Origin: Longimicrobium sp.
GTDB lineage: Bacteria > Gemmatimonadota > Gemmatimonadetes > Longimicrobiales > Longimicrobiaceae
DNA length: 64,000 bases
Assembly: GCA_036389135.1 (NCBI GenBank)
Contig: DASVQP010000124.1
Coordinates: 40,020-104,019 of the forward strand
Direction: 5' to 3'
Below the pieces are notes generated by a model. The model ran no database searches, was not told the DNA's origin, and saw only the letters and a program-made list of their open reading frames with translations. Both the position numbers and the translations under genes were made by a program. Of this stretch, positions 34,255 through 43,054 are shown in pieces (within the stretch, counting starts at the first letter, position 1; each line of letters begins with the position of its first letter).

Positions 34255-35826
34255 GTGAATTCGACCCACTTGGGGTATATCGTCGCAGTGATCACCGTGA
34301 GTGTCGGGATCATCGTGTATTGGCACCTGAAGTGGTCTGCGCGACGGCGCATCGGGTCGGATACATTCGAGACGTTTTTTCTCGCTGGAGGCAGGGTCGG
34401 TCGTACTTTGACGGCTCATAACAGCTGGGGGCTGGGCTTTTCCTTTGCGAACGCTATATGGTACTTCGCATTTCTTGGGTACTATTTTGGCCCCTGGATC
34501 TTCCTCCTCCAACTCCCATGGGTGTTCTCTGTGGGTTGTCTCGCTCTTTTGTTCCGCAAGTACGTTCGGGCGAGCCAGTTCGGGACTGTCCACGGGTTTA
34601 TCAGTCACCACTTTGGTGCGCGCGCCGCGCTCGTGGCAGCTGGCGCAACACTGACCGGCTACGTTCTTAACAGTGGATTCGAAATGTTCTATTCTGCGCA
34701 TTTGTTATCAGTAGCATTTGGAATTCAGTATATGGAGCTTATAATCGCATTTCTCATCGCTGTCTTTGTGGCCGCTTACTGCACGTCAGGGGGGTACTAC
34801 GCGAGTATCGTCACTGATCGGTATCAAAATATCCTCGGCACCATTGCACTCGGTTTGTTGATAATTATGCTGATGCCAAGCTTCGTTGAAATTAACGGCA
34901 ACTGGTCGGCATTCACAACACAGGCGCAGTTTTCCTCTCCGCCATGGCATTTCGTCCTCGGCGTCTCCGTATTCGCGTTTTTCTTCAACTTTGTGGATAT
35001 GGCGAATTGGCAGTCGCTTGCCGCCAATAGAGATCTGCCCACATCGCGCTTCCGTGGGGTTCAAGTCGGCCTGCTTTTCTCGGCATCAGTTCAGTTAATA
35101 GTGCCCGCGTTTGCGGGAGTGTGGCTTGGTGTAATGCTCAAAGTTATGAACAGCCAACTTGCTGATGACGAACTTATTCAATTCGCTTTCGCGAAAGCAT
35201 TCCAAAACTTGGGCCCGCTAACAGGGCTCGTTTTGGGGATAGTTGTCTTTGGGTTCCTTTCGCTCACCCTGTCTAGTTCCGGGAGCTATGTGGTTGCGGC
35301 CATGCAGACCCTTTCTCTCGATATGTTCAAACGCCGGGAAGCGGCGATTTATCAGGACCCTAAAACCGACGCAACTACGCGGTCACTCGTGGAACGCGAC
35401 GTACTTGATTGGGCGAAACGGAACGTGATCGCGGTGTGCTTAGCGATGGTCGCGACGTTCTCCACACTCTACTACGGCCTCAGATACTTTGAGTCGGCAG
35501 CAATCGTTTTTCAGTTCCAGTTCGTGATGTATGGCGCGGCAGTCACCCTCGCCCCAGTGGTCTTGGCTAAGCTCGTCCACAGTTCGGAAGCCGCTTCAGT
35601 CACTAACCACTCAGCGGGTTTGTTATCCATCGCTCTCGGGTTGCTCTTCGTAATCGTACCATTTGCTATCGCTGCATTCTTCTGGAACACGCTACCACTT
35701 CAAGCTGTGAGGCGCATTGTTCCGTTTTCGCTGGCACCTGATGCGATCATCAATCTTACCCCTCTGTTAGGGCTGATTGCCGCACTGTTCAGTTATCTGT
35801 TCCTACGCGGGAGATCACCAGCATGA
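34255..35826 (+). CDS. Sodium:solute symporter (SSS)-family transporter, atypical
   Basis: A 523-residue membrane protein with about 13 hydrophobic segments. FFLAGGRVGRTLTAHNSWGLGFSFANAIWYF has the SSS-style opening, with the discontinuous helix 1. GYYASIVTDRYQNILG and SFGTVHGF-like segments also fit the sodium/solute symporter fold. The substrate is unknown. Base composition is close to 50% GC with common TTA, ATA and GTA codons, sharply different from both neighbours, a sign of horizontal acquisition. GTG start after ctggagaaaat (an ATG two bases earlier meets an immediate stop). Its stop overlaps the next start (ATGA), so the two products probably work together. Confidence 0.75.
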   Translation: MNSTHLGYIVAVITVSVGIIVYWHLKWSARRRIGSDTFETFFLAGGRVGRTLTAHNSWGLGFSFANAIWYFAFLGYYFGPWIFLLQLPWVFSVGCLALLFRKYVRASQFGTVHGFISHHFGARAALVAAGATLTGYVLNSGFEMFYSAHLLSVAFGIQYMELIIAFLIAVFVAAYCTSGGYYASIVTDRYQNILGTIALGLLIIMLMPSFVEINGNWSAFTTQAQFSSPPWHFVLGVSVFAFFFNFVDMANWQSLAANRDLPTSRFRGVQVGLLFSASVQLIVPAFAGVWLGVMLKVMNSQLADDELIQFAFAKAFQNLGPLTGLVLGIVVFGFLSLTLSSSGSYVVAAMQTLSLDMFKRREAAIYQDPKTDATTRSLVERDVLDWAKRNVIAVCLAMVATFSTLYYGLRYFESAAIVFQFQFVMYGAAVTLAPVVLAKLVHSSEAASVTNHSAGLLSIALGLLFVIVPFAIAAFFWNTLPLQAVRRIVPFSLAPDAIINLTPLLGLIAALFSYLFLRGRSPA

Positions 35827-36416
35827 GAGTGCCGATCTTAGTCAACCTTCTGGTTCGCGTTGCCCTTAGCGCTGTTGTCGCGAAAGCTACTAAGGAGGGA
35901 ATCCCAGAGTTAAATTTTTCTGGTGTGTTCAACGTGTTTCAACTCTGCTTTTTGTTGTCACTTACTGTGGTTCCTTTGCCTTGGGCATCACTTACTCTCG
36001 CCCAACAGATCTCTGAGAAGCACGCACGACTAATCCGCGAGGCAGAAGCGTTTTCAGTAAAGAGGGCAGGATTGTCGAGCAAAGTAGGGGTCGATTTTAT
36101 CAACGGGATAGAAGGAACAATCGTTGATCGCTGTCTGGTTACGAGATCGCTAGCGGTTTTCGCAGCTAAAAAGAAGGACAAAATACAAGAAGGGCTCTAC
36201 AAGAGCCTCGTGCCTGTGTTCCTCGTGTGTTCGCTCGTGTTGCTTGCTTCAATCGTAATACGGAAATGGAATCCAACCATTCACCCTGCACACGAGGCGG
36301 AACTATTCGTTTCTCTCACCCAAGCCTACATCAGCGCCGTGAGTTTCATCTGGACCATGGGTACTCTTTATGGCGAAGTCGATTCACATCGAGAGGTGAT
36401 GAGGTCGGCCTTGTGA
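35823..36416 (+). CDS. Membrane protein of unknown function, partner of the symporter
   Basis: A 197-residue protein starting within the symporter stop codon (ATGA). It has a hydrophobic N-terminal part (PILVNLLVRVALSAVVA; VFQLCFLLSLTVVPLPWASLTL). A soluble, charged middle follows (about 65-130, with FINGIEGTIVDRC and AAKKKDKIQEGL). Two further membrane segments come next (LVPVFLVCSLVLLASIVI; LTQAYISAVSFIWTMG). It shares the low GC of the symporter. I recognise no family. Tight coupling suggests an accessory subunit or regulator of transport. Confidence 0.65.
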   Translation: MRVPILVNLLVRVALSAVVAKATKEGIPELNFSGVFNVFQLCFLLSLTVVPLPWASLTLAQQISEKHARLIREAEAFSVKRAGLSSKVGVDFINGIEGTIVDRCLVTRSLAVFAAKKKDKIQEGLYKSLVPVFLVCSLVLLASIVIRKWNPTIHPAHEAELFVSLTQAYISAVSFIWTMGTLYGEVDSHREVMRSAL

Positions 36417-36766
36417 AATTCACAGTCTGTTGACCACGATTCCCCGTAAGCCGGCGGCAGATTACCTGAATACCTTCGCTGCCCCTCTATCTGAGGACGG
36501 GAGAGTCATCTTGAATGTTCGAGAGTGGAGGGGTGAGACGGCGCCACGCCGTCCTCCCCAGCGCTGGCGCTGGGGAGGATAAGCGTTTGTACTTTACCTT
36601 GAGTTTGCCTGGCATTGGCGTCGCTACGACGAGGGTAACGGATACCCATCATCAACCTAGGGAGGAGCCGTTCTCCTTTTCGATGGGTGCCACGTAAACC
36701 ACCACTTGAAGCGGTTTTAGGTGGGAAAGAAGGCAGATTGGTCCACGAAATGCAACCAGACGCAGT
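36417..36766. other. Intergenic region after the low-GC operon
   Basis: No gene seen. It contains a hairpin at 36553-36578. AT-richer sequence continues to about 36750, where hutI-type GC content resumes. Confidence 0.5.
36553..36578 (+). terminator. GC hairpin, possible terminator
   Basis: A perfect 11-bp stem cctccccagcg / cgctggggagg with loop ctgg, about 140 bases after the low-GC operon. T-rich sequence (gtttgtacttt) follows a few bases later. Confidence 0.45.
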
Positions 36767-38035
36767 GTGAAAATTCAGCCGAGGACTCTGACCCTCTTCG
36801 TGCGCGCTGCCGAAGTTGCCGCCTGCTCCGGTCCGCCGCGCCAGGCAGACGACGCGGACCCCGCTGCCACCCTCCGCGGTGCCGCAGTCGCGGTGGCGGG
36901 CGGGCGGATCGCGGAGGTGGGTCCGGAGGCGGAGCTTCGCTCGCGCTACCCCGGCGCGGTGGAGGTGGACTGCGCGGGCGGCACGCTGACGCCGGGGCTG
37001 GTGGACTCGCACACGCACGCCGTCTTCGGCCGCTGGCGCACGGAGGAGTACGCGCTCCGATGCCAGGGCGTGCCGTACATGGAGATCGCGCGGCGCGGCG
37101 GCGGCATCAACGCCTCCGTGCGCGACCTCCGCTCCCGCAGCGAGGACGAGCTGGTGGAGCTCGCCCTCCCGCGCCTGCGCGACCTCCTGGCGAACGGGAT
37201 CACGACCGCCGAGGTGAAGAGCGGCTACGGGCTGTCCACGGAAGACGAGCTGAAGACGCTGCGCGCCATCCGCCGCCTGGCCTCCATGCAGCCGATCGAG
37301 CTGGTGCCGACTTTTCTCGGTGCGCACGAAGTGCCGCCTGAGTACCGCGAGCGCCGCGACGCCTACGTCGATCTGCTGGTGGAGGAGATGATCCCGGCGG
37401 TGGCGGAGGCGGATCTGGCGCGCTTCTGCGACGTGTTCATGGAGCCCGGCGTCTTCGACCGCGCCCAGAGCGAGCGGATCCTGCGCGCGGGCCTCGACCA
37501 CGGCCTGCGCCCCAAGATCCACGCGGACGAGCTGGAGGGGAGCGGGGGTGCGGAACTGGCCGTGGAGCTGGGCGCCGCATCCGCCGACCACCTGGGCGAC
37601 GTATCGGAAGCGGGGATCGCGGCGCTGGCCGGGTCGCGCACGGTGGCGACGCTTCTCCCGGCCACGCTCTTCTTCCTGGGCCGTCCGAAGTTCGCCCCCG
37701 CACGCACATTGCTGGACGCCGGCGCCACGGTGGCGCTGGCGACGGACTTCAACCCGGGTTCTTCGCCAACGCCGAGCCTTCCATTCGTGATGACGGCGGC
37801 GTGCTCGCGCATGGGGATGTCGCCCGCCGAGTCGCTCCGCGCCGCCACCGCCGGCGGCGCCGCCGCGCTGGAGCTGACGGATGGCCGCGGCACGCTGACC
37901 CCCGGTGCTCCCGCGGACCTGGTGCTCTGGCGCTGCGGGTCGGCGGGGGAGATCCCGTACCGGCTGGCGACGCCGGTGGTGGCGGGGGTGTGGAAGGCGG
38001 GGGTGCGGGTGGTGGGAGGGGAAGAAGTGCGTTAG
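36767..38035 (+). CDS. hutI: Imidazolonepropionase
   Basis: A 422-residue amidohydrolase of histidine degradation that opens 4-imidazolone-5-propionate to N-formimino-L-glutamate. The metal motif DSHTHAVF (His82, His84) is present. The family motifs GINASVRDLRSRSEDEL, EVKSGYGLSTEDELK and FLGAHEVPPEYR follow, then HADELEGSGGAELA (His ligand) and ATDFNPGSSPT (Asp ligand). GTG at 36767 is used; a short upstream ATG frame ends at once. No other hut gene is in the window. A diverged copy of its first ~70 bases lies at 33940-34006. Confidence 0.93.
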   Translation: MKIQPRTLTLFVRAAEVAACSGPPRQADDADPAATLRGAAVAVAGGRIAEVGPEAELRSRYPGAVEVDCAGGTLTPGLVDSHTHAVFGRWRTEEYALRCQGVPYMEIARRGGGINASVRDLRSRSEDELVELALPRLRDLLANGITTAEVKSGYGLSTEDELKTLRAIRRLASMQPIELVPTFLGAHEVPPEYRERRDAYVDLLVEEMIPAVAEADLARFCDVFMEPGVFDRAQSERILRAGLDHGLRPKIHADELEGSGGAELAVELGAASADHLGDVSEAGIAALAGSRTVATLLPATLFFLGRPKFAPARTLLDAGATVALATDFNPGSSPTPSLPFVMTAACSRMGMSPAESLRAATAGGAAALELTDGRGTLTPGAPADLVLWRCGSAGEIPYRLATPVVAGVWKAGVRVVGGEEVR

Positions 38036-38062
38036 TGCGTGAGTGCGTGAGTGCGGGGTGAG

Positions 38063-38280
38063 TCCGGCGGTTGAAACCGCTGCAACAACCGCGGGAAGCC
38101 TGCCTTCGCAGGCTCCGGGGGGCGGGATTGGTGCGGGGCGGTGGGCATTGGCGCCGCAACGCCGGGGGATAAATCCCCCGGCTGGAACGACGGGAAGGCG
38201 GCTGAAGCCGCCTGGAGAAGCGCGGCGTTGGACCGGAGTCCGCGGAGGCGGACTTCGTGTGGTTACAGCGGCGAATTCAT
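38063..38280. repeat. Interspersed multi-hairpin repeat, family C
   Basis: Hairpins in order: ggcggttgaaaccgctgcaac, gaagcctgccttcgcaggctc, cgggggataaatcccccg, aggcggctgaagccgcc, gtccgcggaggcggac. It fills most of the gap after hutI. Confidence 0.8.
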
Positions 38281-38310
38281 TTGCCTGGAAGCCGGCTACG
38301 GCACGGTCCC

Positions 38311-38400
38311 ATGGCACGGGCAGACACGTGGGTCTGCCCTACGGGATCTGCACGTCACGCAAAGGTCGAGGGGTGGGCGCGATGAATCGCGCCCCTACGG
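38311..38400. repeat. Interspersed palindromic repeat, family A
   Basis: Units gggcagac-acgtgg-gtctgccctac and ggcgcg-atgaat-cgcgcccctac. With adjacent family C copies it occupies the 555-base gap before the TPR gene. Confidence 0.75.
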
Positions 38401-38444
38401 TGCGGCGGCGGCGCGGGGATTATGGGATACGGACGGATCTCCTC

Positions 38445-38500
38445 CCCGAGTCCGCGCAGGCGGACTTTGTGCTGTTGTTGCAGCGAGTTCACTCGCCACA
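38445..38500. repeat. Interspersed repeat, family C fragment
   Basis: Contains gagtccgcgcaggcggac, then tgtgctgttgttgcagcg and the gttcactcgcc end, as in other family C copies. Confidence 0.7.
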
Positions 38501-38509
38501 GCCCCTCAG

Positions 38510-38539
38510 TTGGCAAACCCTTGCGCCGCGCGCTATCTT
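38510..38539 (+). promoter_or_regulatory. Sigma-70-like promoter of the TPR gene
   Basis: TTGGCA at 38510-38515, an 18-base spacer, TATCTT at 38534-38539. It lies just outside the repeat and about 50 bases before the ATG. Confidence 0.5.
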
Positions 38540-38590
38540 CGCCGGTCACACGTACTACGCTTCGTGGCAGGAGTCTCCCGCCCCAAACTC

Positions 38591-40705
38591 ATGGCGAACA
38601 TCGGAAAGCTGAGGGACCAGGCTCGCGCCTATGAGCAGCGGGACCAGTGGCGCGAGGCCATCGGCGCGTACCGCCAGATCCTGGAGAGCCCCGAGGGCGG
38701 CGAAGTCGACATCGCCCTGTGGAACCGCATCGGCGACATGCACCTCCGCCTCAACGAGACGGACAGGGCGGTGGAGGCGTACGAGGCGGCCGTCAGCGCG
38801 TACGTGGAGGTGGGGCTGTACAACAACGCCATCGCGCTCTGCCGAAAGATCCTGCGGCTGGTGCCGGGGCGCATCAACACATATCGCCGCCTGGGGCAGA
38901 TCAGCGCGGCCAAAGGGTTTCTGGCGGACGCGCGCCAGAACTTCCTAGAGTACGCGGACCGGATGCGCCGCGCTGGGAAGCTCAAGGAGTCGTTCGAAGG
39001 GCTCAAGGAGTTCGCCGACCTTTCACCCGACGACACCGAGGTCCGCCGCCTCCTGGCCGATCAGCTCCTGGCGCACGGCGAGCGCAACGAGGCGGTGGTG
39101 CAGCTGCGCACGCTGCTCGGACCGCTCCTCCGCCTCGGCGACGCGGAAGCCGCCGATGCAGTGCGCGCGCAGATCCGCGAGATCGACGCCCTTGCCAGCA
39201 CCGAGCCGTTGGCGCAGGCCACCGAGGCCGCCGCGTCCGACGACTTCGGCGTGTACGACACCGGCAACGTCCAGGTCGCCGAACCCGCCGCTCCCGAGCC
39301 GCCCGCCCGCGCCGATACGCCCGCCGGCTTCGAAATCGGCGCCGCCATCGACGCGGATGACGGGCCGGTGGAGCTGCCGTCGATCGAGGGGCTGGAGGTC
39401 TCGATGGACTTCAGCCGCCCGGACGCCGCGCCCGCGCCGGTGCAGGAAGAGCCGCGCGAGGAGGAAGACGACCTCCCCCTGCTCGACTTCGACGCCGCGC
39501 CCGACCCGGCCGCGTACGGCGAGGTCAGCCTCGATGTACCGGACGAGCAGGACGGCGAGCCGCTTCCCCTGATCGACGACGAGGACGAGGACGCGCTCCC
39601 GATGCTCGACATGGGGAGCGACTTCGGGGCGGTGGAGCTGCCGACGTTCGAGCCGGAGCCCGCGCCGCCCGTGCGCGACCGGCTGGAGCAGCTCCGCTCG
39701 CGCGTGGCCACGAATCCAGAGGACGCAGAAGCGCGCGACGCGCTGATCGACCTCCTCCACGAGCGCGGGGCGCACGACGAGGTGCCGCGCATCCTGGACG
39801 AGGCACACCGCGCGCTCGCCGCGCACGGGCTTTTTGGCGAGGCGGTGGGGCCGATCTCGCAGCTGATCCGCCTCAACCCCGGCGAGGGGCACCTCCTGCA
39901 GAAGCGGGTGGAGTACGCCTTCAGGTCCGGCGATCGCTCGGCGATGGTGGATGGGTACCTGGCGCTCGCCCGCTTCTTTGAGACGGGCGGCTCGCGCGAC
40001 AAGGCGCGCGCCGTCTACGGGCGGGTGCTGGAGATCGAGGCGTACAACCCCGAAGCCCGCGGCGCGCTGGAGGCAATGGACGACGCCGCGCGCCGCGCCC
40101 GGACCGCCGCGCCTCCACCCCCGCCTCCTCCTCCGCCGCCCCCGTCCGCCCCCGCGAACGAGTACGTGGACCTGGGCGCGCTCATCCTGGGTGACGACGA
40201 CGAGCGTGCACCGACTACGCGCTTCATCGTCGAGGAAAAGGAGCCCACGGGCGACGAGGATCGTGACTTCGCGGACATGCTGGCCCACTTCCGCCAAAAG
40301 GTCGCGGAGAACATCGAGGCCGAGGACTCCGCCAGCCACTACGACCTGGGGCTCGCCTTCAAGGAGATGGGGCTGATCGACGAGGCGATCGCCGAGTTCC
40401 AGGTGGCGCTGCGCGGCGGGGCCAACCCGCTGGCCACGCTGGAGGTGCTGGGGCAGTGCTTCGTCGAGAAGGCGCAGTACCCGGTCGCGACCCGCGTGCT
40501 GGAGCGCGCCCTGCGCCTTCCCAGCGTGGCCGACGCGGAGCTGGTGGGCGTGCTCTACCTCCTCGGCCGCAGCCATGAGGCGCTTGGGAACTCCGCGCAG
40601 GCGGTGGAGCTGTACGAGCGCGTCCTCTCGGTGGACATCCGCTTTCGCGACGCGGCGGGGCGCGCGGATGCGCTGCGTGGCGCCGGGCGGGCGCCGGGTT
40701 TTTGA
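38591..40705 (+). CDS. TPR-repeat scaffold protein with acidic linker and polyproline run
   Basis: A 704-residue soluble protein. TPR repeats cover about 1-190 (RDQWREAIGAYRQILE, DRAVEAYEAAVSAYVEVG, YNNAIALCRKILRLVPG). An acidic, disordered linker (about 215-360) is rich in EEEDDLPLLDFD and DDEDEDALPMLD. A second TPR block spans about 360-500. A run of 11 consecutive prolines is near residue 515, and a third TPR block runs from 560 to the end (ASHYDLGLAFKEMGLIDEAIAEF). No catalytic motif is seen. It probably acts as a cytoplasmic scaffold; partners are unknown. Confidence 0.8.
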   Translation: MANIGKLRDQARAYEQRDQWREAIGAYRQILESPEGGEVDIALWNRIGDMHLRLNETDRAVEAYEAAVSAYVEVGLYNNAIALCRKILRLVPGRINTYRRLGQISAAKGFLADARQNFLEYADRMRRAGKLKESFEGLKEFADLSPDDTEVRRLLADQLLAHGERNEAVVQLRTLLGPLLRLGDAEAADAVRAQIREIDALASTEPLAQATEAAASDDFGVYDTGNVQVAEPAAPEPPARADTPAGFEIGAAIDADDGPVELPSIEGLEVSMDFSRPDAAPAPVQEEPREEEDDLPLLDFDAAPDPAAYGEVSLDVPDEQDGEPLPLIDDEDEDALPMLDMGSDFGAVELPTFEPEPAPPVRDRLEQLRSRVATNPEDAEARDALIDLLHERGAHDEVPRILDEAHRALAAHGLFGEAVGPISQLIRLNPGEGHLLQKRVEYAFRSGDRSAMVDGYLALARFFETGGSRDKARAVYGRVLEIEAYNPEARGALEAMDDAARRARTAAPPPPPPPPPPPSAPANEYVDLGALILGDDDERAPTTRFIVEEKEPTGDEDRDFADMLAHFRQKVAENIEAEDSASHYDLGLAFKEMGLIDEAIAEFQVALRGGANPLATLEVLGQCFVEKAQYPVATRVLERALRLPSVADAELVGVLYLLGRSHEALGNSAQAVELYERVLSVDIRFRDAAGRADALRGAGRAPGF

Positions 40706-40730
40706 CACCACCGTGCGCCGCGGTTAGGTT
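40702..40730 (+). promoter_or_regulatory. Sigma-70 promoter of the polyprenyl synthase gene
   Basis: TTGACA at 40702-40707, a 17-base spacer, TAGGTT at 40725-40730. It overlaps the TPR stop codon. Confidence 0.6.
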
Positions 40731-40768
40731 GCCGCGTTCCGGCAGGTAAATCCAGGGCTCACACAGGC

Positions 40769-41758
40769 ATGACGCTGCGCACGGCACCGCCCCGCCTTTC
40801 CGACGTCCAGGCCCCCATCCGCGAACGGCTCGACGCCGTGGTGGACGAGATCCGGCGCATCGTCGTCTCGGACTTCGCTCCCGTGGAGGAGGTCAACGCG
40901 TACCTCGCCAAGATCCGCGGGAAGCTCTTCCGCCCGGGGCTCCTCCTGCTGTGCGACGAGCTGGAGGGGCGTCCCTCCGAGCGCGCCGAGACGCTGGCGG
41001 CCATCGTGGAGCTGGTGCACCTGGCCACGCTGGTGCACGACGACGCGGTGGACCACTCGGTGCTGCGCCGCGGGATGCCCACGGTCAACGCCCTCTGGAG
41101 CCACCAGGTCGCCATCATCATGGGCGACTACCTGTACTCGCGCTCCATCACCGAGATCACGCGGCTGGGCGAGATCGAGCCGATCCGCGTCCTGGCCGAC
41201 GCGGCCAACGCGATGACGGTGGGGGAGATGCGGCAGCTCTCCTCGCACGACGCGCTGGACTTCAGCGAGGCGGACTACTACCGGCTCATCGACAGCAAGA
41301 CGGCCTCGCTGATGGCGGCCGCGTGCGAGCTGGGCGCGCTCACGGGCGCCCCGGAGCACCGCGAGCAGCTTCGCACGTTTGGGCGTGAGCTGGGGCTCGC
41401 CTTCCAGATCGCGGACGACCTGCTGGACTACACGGCCGACTCGGAGCAGACCGGGAAGCCGAGCGGGCTGGACCTGCGCGAGCACAAGGTGACGCTGCCG
41501 CTGATCGCCACTCTGCCGCGGCTCTCCGCGGCGGAGCAGGGCGACGTGGAGGAGCTCTTCGGCGCCGCGGAGCCCACCGACGAGCAGATCGCGCGGGTGG
41601 TGGAGTTGGTGGGCGCGCACGGCGGGCTGGACTACGCGCGCCAGGCGGCGCTGGAGTGCGCGGCGCGCGCGGAGGAGGCGCTGGAGGGGCTGCCGGAGGG
41701 TCCCGCGCTCGACGCGCTGCGGGCGAGCATCGCCCACGCGGTGGAGCGGCGCCGTTGA
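40769..41758 (+). CDS. ispB: Long-chain polyprenyl diphosphate synthase
   Basis: A 329-residue trans-prenyltransferase. The first aspartate-rich motif is DDAVD in LVHDDAVDHSVLRRG. The second is DDLLD in LAFQIADDLLDYT, followed by GKPSGLDLREHKVTLPL. Small residues before the first motif point to a long product, probably the C35-C45 side chain of menaquinone or another isoprenoid quinone. FRPG replaces the usual RP(x)L region. It has its own promoter; the DUF4321 gene follows at 73 bases. Confidence 0.9.
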   Translation: MTLRTAPPRLSDVQAPIRERLDAVVDEIRRIVVSDFAPVEEVNAYLAKIRGKLFRPGLLLLCDELEGRPSERAETLAAIVELVHLATLVHDDAVDHSVLRRGMPTVNALWSHQVAIIMGDYLYSRSITEITRLGEIEPIRVLADAANAMTVGEMRQLSSHDALDFSEADYYRLIDSKTASLMAAACELGALTGAPEHREQLRTFGRELGLAFQIADDLLDYTADSEQTGKPSGLDLREHKVTLPLIATLPRLSAAEQGDVEELFGAAEPTDEQIARVVELVGAHGGLDYARQAALECAARAEEALEGLPEGPALDALRASIAHAVERRR

Positions 41759-41831
41759 CGGCACCGCATTTGCCAGCGTGGGCGCGGGGTCCGAGTGGTG
41801 CAACCGTTCACGGGGGTCGGGGAGAGGTGAG

Positions 41832-42107
41832 ATGAACGTGGTGACACGCCGGCGCGCGGGGCGCCTGCTCCTGGTGGTGCTGATGGGGATGATCCTGGGA
41901 GCGCTCCTCTCGGAGCTGGTCGTCCGCTTCACGCCGGACAGCACGGCGCGAACCTTTTTCACCACCTCCGTATCGGCCGCCTTCGGGCCGCTGGTGGTGG
42001 ACCTGGTGGCGTTCGGCATCACGCTCGGGCCCGTGGTGTTCCGCCTCGACTTCATGAGCGTGCTGGGCGTGCTCGTGGTTGCCCTCGCGGCGCGCACCTG
42101 GCTGTAG
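41832..42107 (+). CDS. DUF4321 small membrane protein
   Basis: A 91-residue protein with two to three hydrophobic helices: LLLVVLMGMILGALLSELV, then GPLVVDLVAFGITLGPVVFRL and LGVLVVALAARTWL. The G-x-LG pattern in helix 1 and the P-LVVDL...FG-x-x-LG pattern fit DUF4321. Function is unknown. ATG at 41832 follows gggagaggtgag. A perfect terminator follows. Confidence 0.8.
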   Translation: MNVVTRRRAGRLLLVVLMGMILGALLSELVVRFTPDSTARTFFTTSVSAAFGPLVVDLVAFGITLGPVVFRLDFMSVLGVLVVALAARTWL

Positions 42108-42129
42108 CGCCTCGCCAGGCTTGATCTTT

Positions 42130-42168
42130 CAGGAAGCGCGCGAGCCACGGTTCGCGCGCTTCCTGTTT
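42130..42168 (+). terminator. Rho-independent terminator
   Basis: A perfect 14-bp stem caggaagcgcgcga / tcgcgcgcttcctg with an 8-base loop, followed by ttt. Confidence 0.8.
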
Positions 42169-42182
42169 CACGGAACTGCATT

Positions 42183-42268
42183 TCTCACACAGAGACACAG
42201 AGGAAACCGAGAGAAAAGCAGGAGGGAGTCTCTGTGCCCTTGTAGTCCACTCTGCGTCTCTGTGTGAT
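42183..42268. repeat. Interspersed repeat, family D
   Basis: tctcacacagagacacagag at the left and ctctgcgtctctgtgtgatg at the right, about 85 bases apart. It ends only nine bases before the ATG of the YigZ gene, so it supplies that gene's entire leader. Confidence 0.75.
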
Positions 42269-42277
42269 GCTTTTCTC

Positions 42278-42922
42278 ATGGCCGCTGACTCGTTCCTGAC
42301 CCTAGCGGGCGAAGGCGTGGCGCAGACCCGCGTCAAAGGCTCCACCTTTTTCGCGCTGGCGGCGCCCGCGGCGGACGAGGCGGAGGCCCGCGCGCGTCTG
42401 GCGGCGCGCGAGCGCGAGATGTGGGACGCCACGCACCACTGCAACGCGTGGAGGATGCGAGGCGGGACCCACCGCGCCAACGACGCGGGGGAGCCCTCCG
42501 GGAGCGCCGGCGCGCCGATCCTGGCCGCCATCGACGGCGCGGGGGTGACGGACTGCATCGTGATCGTCACCCGCTACTACGGCGGCACCAAGCTGGGCGT
42601 GGGCGGACTGGTGCGCGCCTACGGTGACGCGGCCGCCGAGGCGCTCGCCGCCGCGCCGCGCCGCGTGGGGACCGTCGCTGTGCGCCTCACCCTGCGCTAT
42701 CCGTACGAGCACACCTCAGCGGTGATGCGGGCGCTGGAACGGGCCGGCGCCGCGGAGGTGGAGCACGGTTATGCCCCCGAGGGGAACGCGGGGACGGTGG
42801 AGATGAGCGTCCCCGCGGGGGCGGAAGCCACGCTCCGCGAAGAGCTTACGGAGACCACCGCGGGCGTCGTCGCGCCCCTCGTCGTAGGACAGGGTGTGCT
42901 CTTTCGGAACGCGGGCAGTTGA
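42278..42922 (+). CDS. YigZ/IMPACT-family (UPF0029) protein
   Basis: A 214-residue two-domain protein. KGSTFFALAAP, HHCNAWRMR, NDAGEPSGSAGAPILAAI and VTRYYGGTKLGVGGLVRAYGDA are the family hallmarks in the N-terminal ribosomal-S5-like domain. The C-terminal ~65 residues form the ferredoxin-like domain. The bacterial role is not settled; eukaryotic IMPACT regulates GCN2. ATG at 42278 has almost no distance to a family D repeat. Confidence 0.9.
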   Translation: MAADSFLTLAGEGVAQTRVKGSTFFALAAPAADEAEARARLAAREREMWDATHHCNAWRMRGGTHRANDAGEPSGSAGAPILAAIDGAGVTDCIVIVTRYYGGTKLGVGGLVRAYGDAAAEALAAAPRRVGTVAVRLTLRYPYEHTSAVMRALERAGAAEVEHGYAPEGNAGTVEMSVPAGAEATLREELTETTAGVVAPLVVGQGVLFRNAGS

Positions 42923-43054
42923 GCGGCGTATTCATCTGACGTTCCTGCGGACGGCGGCCATTCCACCGCCGCCCGCCGCCGTGCGGGGAGGCCCCGCCCG
43001 TTCCGCCGGCCGCGCCCGCGTCCGCCACGGCATCGCCCTGAGGGAGAGTCGCGC

